From Stackebrandtia endophytica (GTDB taxonomy: Bacteria > Actinomycetota > Actinomycetes > Mycobacteriales > Micromonosporaceae), in assembly GCF_006716355.1 (NCBI RefSeq), contig NZ_VFOW01000001.1, positions 992,001 to 1,056,000 on the forward strand: a stretch of 64,000 nt of DNA, in the 5' to 3' direction. Each line of letters opens with the position of its first letter. Position 1 is the stretch's first letter. The position numbers and the translations under genes are program-made. Positions 17,599 to 26,926 of the stretch are shown piece after piece. The notes under the pieces were generated by a model. It was not told the origin of the DNA, did no database searches, and saw only the letters and a program-made list of their open reading frames with translations.

Positions 17599-20500
17599 AT
17601 GTCATCCACCCCCGCCCATCCCGGCGGCAGACGCCGCCGGGGTGGACTTCTCCCCCTGCTGGCCGTACCACTGTTGACCGCGTCACTGATCGCGGTGTCG
17701 TCGCCGGCTAACGCCGACGAGGTTCCCACGATCGCCGAACTGCCCGCCGTCGGTCCGGGCCAACAGATCGTCACCCTCATCACCGGCGACCGGGTCCTCC
17801 TCGAACCCGGGCAGGACGGCCGTCAGGTCGCCGTGGTCGAACCCGGTGATCGCGCGTCGGGGCTGGAGCCCAGCTTCGAAGTGGTCGAGGACGGCGACGA
17901 CCTGTACGTCGTTCCCGCCGACGCCGCCGCGCTCATTCCCGATCGGCTGGATCCCGAACTGTTCAACGTCACGAAACTGGTGGAGTACCAGTACCTCGAC
18001 GGCGTCCCGGTGATCGTGACCGATGCGCCCTCCTTCTCCGTCGCCGCCACACGGGACGGCCTGGCACAGCTCGATTCCCTGTCCAGTATCGACGGTTATG
18101 CCGCCACCATCGAGGCCGACGGCGGATGGTGGCCGCAGATGACGGCCACGACCGACTTCGTCACCACGAGCTCCCGCAGCTCTGAAAAGGTGTGGCTGGA
18201 CGAACTTCTCGACATCACCCTGGACGAGAGCGTGCCGATGATCGGTGCGCCCGAAGCCTGGGAGGAGGGCTACGACGGAACCGGGACGACGGTCGCGGTG
18301 TTGGACACCGGAATCGACGAGGATCATCCCGACCTCGTCGGTCAGATCGTCGACACGAAAAACTTCACGACCGAGCCCGACACCACCGACGGACACGGCC
18401 ACGGCACCCACGTCGCCGGGACCATCGCGGGCACCGGGGCCGGATCCGACGGCGCCTACACCGGTGTCGCTCCCGGTGCCGACCTGCTCATCGGAAAGAT
18501 CTGCACGTCGAGTGGGACCTGCCCGAACTCCGGCACGATCGCGGCCATGGAGTGGGCCGCGCCCATCGCCGACGTGATCAGCATGAGCATCGGCAGCAGC
18601 GCCGGAGACGACGGCACCGCCCCCACGGCGGTCGCAGTCAACAACCTCACGGCGCAGCACGACGCGCTGTTCGTGATCGCCGCCGGCAACAGCGGCCGAC
18701 AGGGCCCCGGCACCGTGGGCTCCCCGGGTTCGGCCGACGCGGCGTTGACGGTCGGCGCGGTGAACAAGAGCGGTGTCCTGGCGGACTTCTCCAGTTACGG
18801 CCCCCGCCTGGGCGACTTCGCGATCAAACCGGACGTCACGGCCCCCGGTGTGAGCATCGTGGCCCCGCGCGGTGCCGGCACTTCGATGGGTACGCCGGTC
18901 GACGACCTGTACACCAGCGCCAACGGCACTTCGATGGCCACACCGCATGTGGCCGGTGCAGCGGCGATCGCGTTGCAGGCCTCACCCGACTTGACCGCGC
19001 CACAGCTCAAGTCGAGCCTGGTGAACACGGCCGTGCCCGCGCCCGACGTGAGCGTGTATCAACAGGGCGGTGGATTGGTGAACATCCCCGCCGCGATCCA
19101 CGGCGGTGGACTGGTCGCGCCGGCACCGATGAACCTGGGCTTCTTCGGCTACCCACAGACCGACCTCGAACCGGTGGAGCGGGAGGTCACCTACACCAAC
19201 CGCACCGACCAACCGATCGAAGTGGACTTGACGCTGGAGCTCACCGATGAGGCGGGCACCGCGATACCGGATTCGGCCGTTTCAGTGGAACCGAGTGGAT
19301 TGACGGTACCGGCGGGCGACACCGCGACGGCCACCGTCACCCTCGATCCTCAGGGCCTGGCCCTCGGTGGCTACGGCGGTTTCCTGACCGCCTCGCATGC
19401 CGACGGCGCTGAACGTTCTCCGGTCGGATTCCATCTGGAGAAGGAGATGTACGAGATCGTCATCAACGGCATCGCCCGGGACGGCCGTCCGGCTTTCGGC
19501 AACAGCTCGGTGTACATCGCCGACGCCTACGACACCGCGAAACTGGCGCTGCAGGTCAGGTTCGACAACGGAGTGGCGCGCCTGCGGGTTCCGCCCGGCG
19601 CCTACTACGTCGGCGGCACGATCAACACCTATGACGGCAACAACGCCACCCCGCAGGATCGGGTCATGGTGGGTGAGCCCACTGTGGAGGTCACCGGGGA
19701 CGTCGAACTGACCTTCGACGCTCGGCTGGCCGAGGAGATCACGGTGGATACGCCCGATCACCCGGACTCGTCGCCGCATTACAACCAGTCCAGGCAGATG
19801 CTCCGCTTCATCGCGGAGGACAACGGCACCTACGGCGCGACGTACATCGGGCCGTGGACTCAGACGTTCGCCCTGGAGTCCGGCTCCGTCGAGGTGGGCA
19901 GTTTCGAGTTCGTCACCAACCCTCGATTGACGGCGCCCCACCTGGCGTTGTCGGTGACCGCTCCGACCGAATCGGACCTGTATGCACGGCAACTGTCGGG
20001 TCCTCCCCCACTGAATGAGGAACTGAACCTGCCCCTGGTGTACGTCGGCGACGGCACCGAGGCCGACTACGAGGGCCTCGACGTCACCGGAGCCGCCGTG
20101 TTGACCTCACGGACCGGGCCGACCCTTCCTCAGAAGGAGGCGGTCGCTCGAGCCAACGGCGCGGCGGCGCTGCTGGTCATGAACAACGCCGACGGTTGGT
20201 TCACCGGGTCGGTCGGTTCGGAGGCGGAACTGCCCAGCATGTCGGTCTCCGGTGAGGACGGTGAGGCGCTTCGTGAGCAGCTGGCCGATGGTGAGGTGAC
20301 GGTGCGGGTCGCCGGTACGACGGACTCGCCGTACCTGTACGACCTGGTCCTGCCCGAGCCGGACGCCTTCCCCAGTGGAGGCGACTACGTGGCGAACACC
20401 GCCGACCTGGCCGTGGTCGACAACTCCTTCCACGGGGTGCCGGGACACGTGATGGGCGAGTACCGCGCCATGTGGCGTCCCGGTCAAATCTATGGAGCCG

Positions 20501-21381
20501 CGCAGTACACCCAGACCCCGGCCGCCACGGCACGGGTGGAGTACGTCAGCCCCGGCGATTCGCTGTACCGGCAGACGCTCACCGCCGCGTGGACGACGGT
20601 CGGCACCCTGATGGAACGAGACACCACCTACCAGGTCGGAGACGAAGTCGATCGGAGTTGGTTCAGGTCGCCGATGCGGTCGGGAATTCTCGACCGATAC
20701 GGGGCGCGTAATCCGGGTGACCCGGTCACGCGTACCGGCAACGCGATCAAGTTCGTCCTTCCCGAGTGGTTCGACAACGGTTCACCGGCCGCCTACGGCG
20801 TCTATCACGCCTCAGTGGACACGGTGGCGTTCCGGGCCTATCAGGATGGTGAGCTCTTCGGCGAGGCGCCGCGTCCACGGATCACCGCGACCGTCGGCCC
20901 GGCGGAGGCGGAGTATCGCTTCGAGGTCGACCTGGCGCGAAACGCCGACTGGTGGCCGACCTCGACCGAGGTTCACACCGCGTGGACCTTCACGTCGGAT
21001 CGTCCGCAAACCGACGAGACCGAGACTCTCCCGTTGTTGCAGGCGACGTACGACACCGATCTAGATCTCACCAACACCGCGCCCCATCCGCGAGACCGGA
21101 ATGGACCGGCCACATTCGACGTGAGCGTCTCACATCAGTCGGGTGTGGAGGGAATCGACATCGCCGGAGCCAAGGTGTGGATCTCCTACGATGACGGCGT
21201 CACCTGGCAGAAGCGTCCGGTGAAGGATCTGGGCGACGGTGACTTCCGCGCCATCCTCGACTCACCCGATCCCGAGGACACCGAGACCGGATTCGCCTCG
21301 GTGAGGGTCGAGGCGTGGGACGCCGACGGCAACCGGATCGAACAGGAGGTGATCCGCGCCTGGCAACTCGCCGAGCGTTGA
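17599..21381 (+). CDS. Secreted multidomain subtilisin-like serine protease (S8)
   Basis: A 1260-residue exported protease. A basic Sec signal peptide (RRRRGGLLPLLAVPLLTASL) ends near PANADE and is followed by a propeptide. The catalytic triad is visible: Asp in VAVLDTGIDEDHPDL (about residue 236), His in GHGTHVAGTIAG (about 268), Asn in FVIAAGNSG, and Ser in NGTSMATPHVAG (about 445). A PA-type insert lies at about 815-905, after the catalytic core, and a long beta-rich C-terminus of more than 300 residues completes it. It likely degrades extracellular protein. The gene is monocistronic. Confidence 0.95.
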   Translation: MSSTPAHPGGRRRRGGLLPLLAVPLLTASLIAVSSPANADEVPTIAELPAVGPGQQIVTLITGDRVLLEPGQDGRQVAVVEPGDRASGLEPSFEVVEDGDDLYVVPADAAALIPDRLDPELFNVTKLVEYQYLDGVPVIVTDAPSFSVAATRDGLAQLDSLSSIDGYAATIEADGGWWPQMTATTDFVTTSSRSSEKVWLDELLDITLDESVPMIGAPEAWEEGYDGTGTTVAVLDTGIDEDHPDLVGQIVDTKNFTTEPDTTDGHGHGTHVAGTIAGTGAGSDGAYTGVAPGADLLIGKICTSSGTCPNSGTIAAMEWAAPIADVISMSIGSSAGDDGTAPTAVAVNNLTAQHDALFVIAAGNSGRQGPGTVGSPGSADAALTVGAVNKSGVLADFSSYGPRLGDFAIKPDVTAPGVSIVAPRGAGTSMGTPVDDLYTSANGTSMATPHVAGAAAIALQASPDLTAPQLKSSLVNTAVPAPDVSVYQQGGGLVNIPAAIHGGGLVAPAPMNLGFFGYPQTDLEPVEREVTYTNRTDQPIEVDLTLELTDEAGTAIPDSAVSVEPSGLTVPAGDTATATVTLDPQGLALGGYGGFLTASHADGAERSPVGFHLEKEMYEIVINGIARDGRPAFGNSSVYIADAYDTAKLALQVRFDNGVARLRVPPGAYYVGGTINTYDGNNATPQDRVMVGEPTVEVTGDVELTFDARLAEEITVDTPDHPDSSPHYNQSRQMLRFIAEDNGTYGATYIGPWTQTFALESGSVEVGSFEFVTNPRLTAPHLALSVTAPTESDLYARQLSGPPPLNEELNLPLVYVGDGTEADYEGLDVTGAAVLTSRTGPTLPQKEAVARANGAAALLVMNNADGWFTGSVGSEAELPSMSVSGEDGEALREQLADGEVTVRVAGTTDSPYLYDLVLPEPDAFPSGGDYVANTADLAVVDNSFHGVPGHVMGEYRAMWRPGQIYGAAQYTQTPAATARVEYVSPGDSLYRQTLTAAWTTVGTLMERDTTYQVGDEVDRSWFRSPMRSGILDRYGARNPGDPVTRTGNAIKFVLPEWFDNGSPAAYGVYHASVDTVAFRAYQDGELFGEAPRPRITATVGPAEAEYRFEVDLARNADWWPTSTEVHTAWTFTSDRPQTDETETLPLLQATYDTDLDLTNTAPHPRDRNGPATFDVSVSHQSGVEGIDIAGAKVWISYDDGVTWQKRPVKDLGDGDFRAILDSPDPEDTETGFASVRVEAWDADGNRIEQEVIRAWQLAER

Positions 21382-21507
21382 TCGTCGACTTCGCCACGGC
21401 GTCCATCCGCGACAGGTGCGGGTGGACGTCGTGGCGTCTGCCTCCTCCCTGCGAGGATCCCCACGGGATGGTGTCCACCCCCACCGCGACGGTCTCGGGT
21501 CGACGGT

Positions 21508-23169
21508 CTAATCGTCGGGCAGGTCCGGATACAGCTCCTCGTAGGGAACCCCGGGTGTCCGGAACGGATCGATGTCCAGTTGTTCAACGGTGCAGTCGGA
21601 ACTCAGGATGGGAATGTACCGACCGGTCACCCGACCCGCCAGCTCCTCCAAGAAGTCGAGTTGTCCGCTGCCGGTCAGTTCGTGGTTGACCCGGAAGAGG
21701 TGGTTGCGCACACTGGCGGCCAGGGTGTCCTCGTCACTGGCCTCGAATCCGAGCAGGGTCGCGCGCGCGGCGACCGTGGCCGCGTCGTAGTAGATCAGGC
21801 TGTATCCGCTGTAGAAGTCCTCCGGTTCGGAGGTGCTTTCGGCGGCCGCCTTCACCGTCCCCGTGACAGCCGCGCGGTAGTCGTGGAAACCGGCGGGACT
21901 CCACTCCCCCTGTTCCAGCCAGGAGGGGTCGAAGGCGCTGGCCTGTACCAGGCGGTAACGCTCACGGTCATCCGATTCATCGGCCGACACGCAGCGGGTG
22001 CCGGAATATCCGTCGACGATCTTGGGTAGCAACCCCAGTTCCACCGAGTACACCGTGATCGGAGTACTGCCGGCACCTCGGCATCCCCGAAGCTCCAGTG
22101 ACCGCAGGAAGGTGTCCAGATCGGAGTAACGGCCGGCGAAGAATACCGCGTTGGTGGTCGGGTCGGCGCAGATCTCGTTGGTTATGTGATCGAAGTAGAC
22201 GGTGGAGTTTCCGGCTCCGGCGCTGCCGTGGAAGGTCAACGAGTTCTGGACCAGGTAGGGGTCGAGGTATCGGCGGAACTGATCGGCGAGATTGCGTGAG
22301 AACACATCGGATTCGTTCTCGTCGGCCAGTAGCAGCCCGTTGATCGGCTCGTCGGTGAGTTCCGACTGTCGATCCAGGTGATCACGCAGCGCCGCGGCGA
22401 AGTCCTCATTGTTCGGTGCCGACCGGATCAGACCGGGCGAGGTCACATTGTTGATGGTCGTGGATGTCGAGGAGCTCGCGATCATCGGGATACGGTGTTC
22501 CGACAGCGTTCTGGCGACCTGCTCCGTCACGGTGGTGGTCGATGACTGTCCTATGACAACGGACAGCGGAATCTCGTCGTCGACCATCGCCGCGAGGTCG
22601 GTGACCACCGTCTGGCTGCCCTGCTGCACGCTGCCCTCGTTGGCGAGGTACAGCTGGAAGATCCGGCTCTCCTGCGCCACGACCTCGACGCCGGTTCCGG
22701 TGTCGGCGAATCCGTTCTGCCGCATCAACGCGACGTAGGCGCCCTCCACGGCGCGGGTGATCTGTTCATCGCTCAGGTCGGCTTCGCCGGACAGCGAGAA
22801 CGAACTCATCATCACGACCCGGAATGCCTCGACATCGTCGCGGGTCTCGGCGAGTTCGGCCACCTTGGCGTTCATGTGGTAGATGCGTTCGGTGATCCAA
22901 TCGAGGTCCGCGTCGAACGAATATGAGCCGTCGTTGACGCCGACGCACTCGCCCTCGATCTGTTGGAGACCCGACCCGCAGATCAGGTACGGCCACCCGA
23001 AGACTCCACCGAGCACGGCGCCGACCAGTAGGAGGACGGTCGAGAAGATTGTTGCCGCCTTGGCCCGTCGGAGCCGTCGTTGTTGCAGTGGTGAACCGAT
23101 TCGGCGGACGAGTTCACCTCTGGTCAGCGGGAACTCGAGTTCGCTGATGGCTGATCGGTCATGGTCCAT
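21508..23169 (-). CDS. Membrane-anchored type-1 periplasmic-binding-like protein
   Basis: A 553-residue protein: a cytoplasmic N-terminus of about 38 residues, one transmembrane helix (AATIFSTVLLLVGAVLGGVFGWPYLI, about 39-64), then a large extracellular domain. That domain reads like an ABC/Leu-Ile-Val-binding receptor fold. It alternates beta strands and helices, with an IPLSVVIGQSSTTTVTEQVA segment, HRIPMIASSSTS, NAVFFAGRYSDLDTFL and a TPITVYSVEL strand. No transporter permease is nearby. It starts 12 bases after the P-loop ATPase gene's stop, with AGAGG as ribosome-binding site, so the two are cotranslated. I infer an external sensor signalling to, or controlled by, the ATPase. Homology to a named family is not established by eye. 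Confidence 0.72.
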   Translation of the reverse strand: MDHDRSAISELEFPLTRGELVRRIGSPLQQRRLRRAKAATIFSTVLLLVGAVLGGVFGWPYLICGSGLQQIEGECVGVNDGSYSFDADLDWITERIYHMNAKVAELAETRDDVEAFRVVMMSSFSLSGEADLSDEQITRAVEGAYVALMRQNGFADTGTGVEVVAQESRIFQLYLANEGSVQQGSQTVVTDLAAMVDDEIPLSVVIGQSSTTTVTEQVARTLSEHRIPMIASSSTSTTINNVTSPGLIRSAPNNEDFAAALRDHLDRQSELTDEPINGLLLADENESDVFSRNLADQFRRYLDPYLVQNSLTFHGSAGAGNSTVYFDHITNEICADPTTNAVFFAGRYSDLDTFLRSLELRGCRGAGSTPITVYSVELGLLPKIVDGYSGTRCVSADESDDRERYRLVQASAFDPSWLEQGEWSPAGFHDYRAAVTGTVKAAAESTSEPEDFYSGYSLIYYDAATVAARATLLGFEASDEDTLAASVRNHLFRVNHELTGSGQLDFLEELAGRVTGRYIPILSSDCTVEQLDIDPFRTPGVPYEELYPDLPDD

Positions 23170-23181
23170 CACTCGCCTCTT

Positions 23182-25149
23182 TCAGAAGTCCGTCTCGGTG
23201 TCGAGCGGGTTCACCGGACGTTCCAGTGACAGGTTCTCGTGAAGCTCCGCTTCGGACTGAAACGGCAGTGCGTCTTCGCAGACCGCACCCAGATCGTGAA
23301 ATGCGGTTCTTACTCGCAAATGGACGTCACGGGTGTACATGCTCTCGAACGGGTCCTTGATGATCCATTTGCCGGCGACGATACGGAGGATGCGAGACAG
23401 GCGGTGTCCCAACGGATCCGTGACCGGCGACCGGCGGGGACCCCGGTTGCGCACCATGTGTCCATATCGCTGCAACGGTGTGAACTCATCGGCATCCGGG
23501 TCGTCGATGGGTGGCTGCGGCACCGAGGTGGCGTAACGAATGAGCTCCAGCACCTCCGCTTCACGGCCGGGAAGGTCCAGGAGCGCGTCGAGTTCGCGGC
23601 ACACGGCCATGAGGTCTCCGCTGCCGAGCGTGTAGTAGTACCAGTTCGGGGTGTGGCCGGAACCGACCTTGTCCGACCGGGTCGCCAACTGCCGGAACGC
23701 CTCGTCCCGGTCGCAGCGGTTCCAGGTCGGTTCGTTCTGCCAGCGATGCAGCAACAGGCGCATCAACAGCGCCCTGGCCGACCGCGCCGCGCCGGAGTTC
23801 TCGTTCCAGGCCAACCATCGACGGTCGTCCAGGCCGGCGAGGTCGTCACCGAGCTGGTAGGTCCGAATGAGATAGTCGACGTCCTCGAGATCCTTGGCCA
23901 GGGAACATATCGTCAGCGCCTCGATGGTCCGGCTCGCCAGGTCCAGTTCGGAGTGTTTCAGCAGTGCCTTGATCAGCGTGTCGCACAGATGTTCCTTGAG
24001 CGTCGGACTGTCGTCGTCGGCCCCGCGCCGATGCCGCAGCAGGCTCTGCAGTCCGTTGTGGGCGGGCAATCCGTCGATGGCGGGGTCTTGGAGTAGATAG
24101 CTGGTGGCCGCGACGTAGCCCCCGGTCAGCCCGAAGATCAACTCCGGAAAGTAGTCGTCGATGTGGTGCGGCGTGCGTCCCGCCAACTCGCGCACCTCGG
24201 TGGGAGAGAAATCCGGCACCGCGATCGCCTTGGTCCTGGTCGCGCTGGGTTTGTCGGGGGTGCTGCCGACCAGAAGCAACGGGGTTCGGCCGACACCCTG
24301 GTGAACCGGAGACGCCTGCACCGACCGAAACAGCGCGAACAGTCCCCCACCTCGATTGGAAGGCTGTTTCAGGGTGTCGACGTCGTCGAGGAAGACCACC
24401 CTGCGGTATTGGTCGGAGCCTTGGAACTGGTCACGCAGGTCGGTGAGAAACGCATGGACGAGCCATTCGTTGTTGCTGGTCTGGGTACGCCATTCGGTTT
24501 CCCTGTCGGACTCGGTGGTCGTGACGTCCGGGTAGGGGTTGATGAGGGAACCCCAGGCCCGGGTCTTGAACCACCGCTCCACTGCGGCGTCGACCCGCCA
24601 CCGCGGCAGCGCCAGCGAGGGCGTGAGGGGTCGCGCGGTACCGACCTGGAACTTCACGAAGACCAGATTGACCTCGGCGGACAAGCTGACCGACGTGGCG
24701 CTGTCCCCGCGGGGCTCCCGTCGACGATCGGAACGGACCTGGCGCCGCCAGTGCCGGACGAGGTCGGGCCAGGTCCGGGTGTAGTCGCTGACCGGTGTGA
24801 GACCGGCACGCAACGCCGCGAGAACCAGTTCCAGTCTCGGAAAGTGTCGGTGCGGTAGGCCGGATATCTTGGTGCCCAGTTGATCCCGCAGGTCGGCGAA
24901 GAGGTCGGGGATGGTCTCCGGTCGATACTCGTTGCAGTTTATGAAGGCGGTCGGCGTGATCAGGCGCAGTATCTCGTGAGCTTGGGTGAGCAGTGTGGAC
25001 TTACCACTCCCCGATGGACCGTGGACGATGAGGCTTCGGGTCGGCTCAGCGTGGTCACGACAGGCGTCGAGGATCTCGTCCAACGGCGCGCCGCGAAGGA
25101 TGATCGATCCCGCGACGTCGATCTTCGTGGACATGGGATGCAGCTTCAT
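23182..25149 (-). CDS. P-loop (AAA/STAND-like) ATPase paired with the anchored sensor
   Basis: A 655-residue soluble ATPase. Walker A is HGPSGSGKST (residues about 43-52). Walker B is VVFLDDVD (about 250-257), followed by a sensor-1-like LLLVGSTPDK and an arginine-rich segment. The remaining roughly 350 residues are helical with many Trp/Tyr (WYYYTL) and no recognisable DNA-binding motif. The layout is that of Orc/Cdc6-like or STAND NTPases used in signalling, defence and plasmid functions. It is first in a two-gene operon with the anchored receptor-like protein. ATP binding is firm; the cellular role is unknown. Confidence 0.75.
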   Translation of the reverse strand: MKLHPMSTKIDVAGSIILRGAPLDEILDACRDHAEPTRSLIVHGPSGSGKSTLLTQAHEILRLITPTAFINCNEYRPETIPDLFADLRDQLGTKISGLPHRHFPRLELVLAALRAGLTPVSDYTRTWPDLVRHWRRQVRSDRRREPRGDSATSVSLSAEVNLVFVKFQVGTARPLTPSLALPRWRVDAAVERWFKTRAWGSLINPYPDVTTTESDRETEWRTQTSNNEWLVHAFLTDLRDQFQGSDQYRRVVFLDDVDTLKQPSNRGGGLFALFRSVQASPVHQGVGRTPLLLVGSTPDKPSATRTKAIAVPDFSPTEVRELAGRTPHHIDDYFPELIFGLTGGYVAATSYLLQDPAIDGLPAHNGLQSLLRHRRGADDDSPTLKEHLCDTLIKALLKHSELDLASRTIEALTICSLAKDLEDVDYLIRTYQLGDDLAGLDDRRWLAWNENSGAARSARALLMRLLLHRWQNEPTWNRCDRDEAFRQLATRSDKVGSGHTPNWYYYTLGSGDLMAVCRELDALLDLPGREAEVLELIRYATSVPQPPIDDPDADEFTPLQRYGHMVRNRGPRRSPVTDPLGHRLSRILRIVAGKWIIKDPFESMYTRDVHLRVRTAFHDLGAVCEDALPFQSEAELHENLSLERPVNPLDTETDF

Positions 25150-25275
25150 CCGAGGACAGTCTCCTAGATTGGGCTCGCATCGAGGATACTGAACACGGGC
25201 AACGATCGCACCACACGATGTGATGGCGATGGTTCATCCTGCGGTTTCGCAGGCGCGCCATCCACATTGAGACCA

Positions 25276-25935
25276 CTATGGATTGATCTCGGGCGCCGCG
25301 GTGCCCCGCTTCGCCAGGTGCGCCACGCACAGATCGGGCCGAACGAAGGGTTGCAGGTCGGAGACGGCGACATCGGCGCCGAGGGTGTCGAGCATCCCCT
25401 TCATCAACCCGAGGTGGACCGAACAGACCACCTCGCCCGCCGTCGTGGTCAACTCCAGGAACGGGCAGTGTCGCAGGCCGATGGTGGAGTCGGTGAGCCG
25501 CTGCGGCGCGAATCCCAGGGCGTCGAGTACGGATGTCAGCCTCGACACCGGATCGACGGAGGTGCTCGGTGCGGAATCGAGAAGCCGATCGCTCCAGGTT
25601 CTGCCGACGCGTTGCGCGCTGCCGCCGGGGTCCGGGCTGTCGATGAGCGCCAGCGACAACGCCTCCGCGAGCGCGCGGTAGTGCCGAGGCCCCTGAGGAT
25701 CCATACCCGGCACGGCTCTGACCCGCCACGCCGGACGGCCCGGGCCACTGGGCATGACCGGCGCCTGCTCGACCCGGCCGGCCGAGATCAGGTTCTCGAC
25801 ATGGAACCGAACCGTGTTCGGGTGCACCCCGAGCCGATCCGCGATCTCGTTGATCGCCAGCGCACGACTCTCGTCGCGCAGAATCGTCAGGACTCTGCTC
25901 CGCGTCGTGGGTGCCTCGGCGTCTGATGGGGTCAT
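25276..25935 (-). CDS. COG2345-type winged-helix regulator with conserved Cys
   Basis: A 219-residue regulator. The N-terminal winged helix-turn-helix (INEIADRLGVHPNTVRFHVE) is of the ArsR/DeoR-like COG2345 group. The C-terminal domain has Cys at about 157, 171 and 203 (in HCPFLEL, VVCSVHLG and RPDLCVAHL), a pattern seen in regulators of this group that bind an iron-sulfur cluster. AAGGTG precedes the ATG at 25935. It is the last gene of the minus-strand cupin/membrane protein operon. A redox- or NO-responsive regulator of the divergent cupin locus is inferred. Confidence 0.75.
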   Translation of the reverse strand: MTPSDAEAPTTRSRVLTILRDESRALAINEIADRLGVHPNTVRFHVENLISAGRVEQAPVMPSGPGRPAWRVRAVPGMDPQGPRHYRALAEALSLALIDSPDPGGSAQRVGRTWSDRLLDSAPSTSVDPVSRLTSVLDALGFAPQRLTDSTIGLRHCPFLELTTTAGEVVCSVHLGLMKGMLDTLGADVAVSDLQPFVRPDLCVAHLAKRGTAAPEINP

Positions 25936-25969
25936 CGGGTTCACCTTGCCCTGCATGCCGAACCGTCGC

Positions 25970-26458
25970 TCAACCGGCCCGAAGATGCGCCAGCACGAGT
26001 CCCACCGGGATGCTCACCACCAGCACGATCAGGAGGAACACGTACGCGTGTCGCCCCCGGGCTTCGGCCGCATCCGGTCGCGTCGCCGGACGGAACACTC
26101 CGCGAAGCAGACCGAGCAGCACGGCCAGCAGGATCAAACCACCGACATCGACCAGGTACGGCATCGTCGTGAGCGTTCCCGCCATCACCGCGGCGTTTCC
26201 GAGATTCCAACCGGCCAGCTGCATCCAACCGGTCCGACCGGCAAGGCCATGTCCGAACCATGTGGACACTCGCCCCATCGCGTACAACGAGACTCCGCAG
26301 ACCAACACCAGATAGGCGGCGAGCCAACTGCCGCGCGGCAACGACAGCGGGCCGGTGACCGCCGCGACCAATCCGCCGAGGATCACGGCCACGGCACCGA
26401 GTCGAGCAGCCCATTGCGACGGCCCCGGAAGGGGCGTCGACATCGAGATCGCCGACAT
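25970..26458 (-). CDS. Small polytopic membrane protein
   Basis: A 162-residue protein with about five hydrophobic helices (AARLGAVAVILGGLVAAV, SWLAAYLVLVCGVSLYAM, a Trp-rich segment, VDVGGLILLAVLLGLL, and a final FLLIVLVVSIPVGLVLA). Its ATG shares one base with the stop of the upstream cupin gene (TGATG), so translation is coupled. The family is not recognised. The operon suggests a role in the same stress response as the flanking cupin and Cys-containing regulator. Confidence 0.7.
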   Translation of the reverse strand: MSAISMSTPLPGPSQWAARLGAVAVILGGLVAAVTGPLSLPRGSWLAAYLVLVCGVSLYAMGRVSTWFGHGLAGRTGWMQLAGWNLGNAAVMAGTLTTMPYLVDVGGLILLAVLLGLLRGVFRPATRPDAAEARGRHAYVFLLIVLVVSIPVGLVLAHLRAG

Positions 26459-26802
26459 CACGAGCGTCCCTTCACGATGGTCAACAGGACGGTCGAATCC
26501 TCCAACGCGAGCAACCGATGTCGACGCCGGGGAATCACGAGATGTTGATCGGCGAGCAGCTCCCACTCGTCGACGCCGGCGGTCAACCTCACTCGACCAC
26601 TGAGGATGTGCAACAGGGCTTCGCCGGGATTCTCGTGATCGGACAGTTCACGGTCGGCGACCAGCGCCAGCAACAGCTGGGTGAAGCCGTGGTCGGGTGC
26701 CGCGTGGACCACACGGCTCGCGCGACCACCGGCGGCAGCGGCACGTGCCATCAGTTCACCGACGGCGGTACGCAGATCAAGGGGACTCATCCGGTCGGTC
26801 AT
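26458..26802 (-). CDS. Single-domain cupin protein
   Basis: A 114-residue beta-barrel protein. The cupin core is visible as HENPGEALLHILSGRVRL followed by WELLADQHLVIPRRRHRL and ALEDSTVLLTIVK. GGAAGGAAACG immediately precedes the ATG at 26802, a better start than the one 17 codons upstream. It heads the minus-strand operon cupin-membrane protein-regulator and faces the DUF2249-cupin gene across a 124-bp region. Metal-binding sensing or a small-molecule enzyme role is possible. Confidence 0.75.
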   Translation of the reverse strand: MTDRMSPLDLRTAVGELMARAAAAGGRASRVVHAAPDHGFTQLLLALVADRELSDHENPGEALLHILSGRVRLTAGVDEWELLADQHLVIPRRRHRLLALEDSTVLLTIVKGRS

Positions 26803-26889
26803 CGTTTCCTTCCCATCTGACGCTCCCGGGTGCCGCCGGCGGCGATGCGCCACCCGCAGCCGGGGATGTCCAGGAGCTGCCCTAGTTTA

Positions 26890-26906
26890 TACAAGACAGA
26901 CTTGTA
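26890..26906. promoter_or_regulatory. Inverted-repeat operator between divergent cupin genes
   Basis: TACAAG-ACAGA-CTTGTA is a perfect 6-bp inverted repeat in a local AT-rich patch within the 124-bp divergent region. It is the likely binding site of the COG2345 regulator and overlaps a probable promoter of the plus-strand gene. Confidence 0.55.
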
Positions 26907-26926
26907 AAAACATTCGGAGGGCGGCC

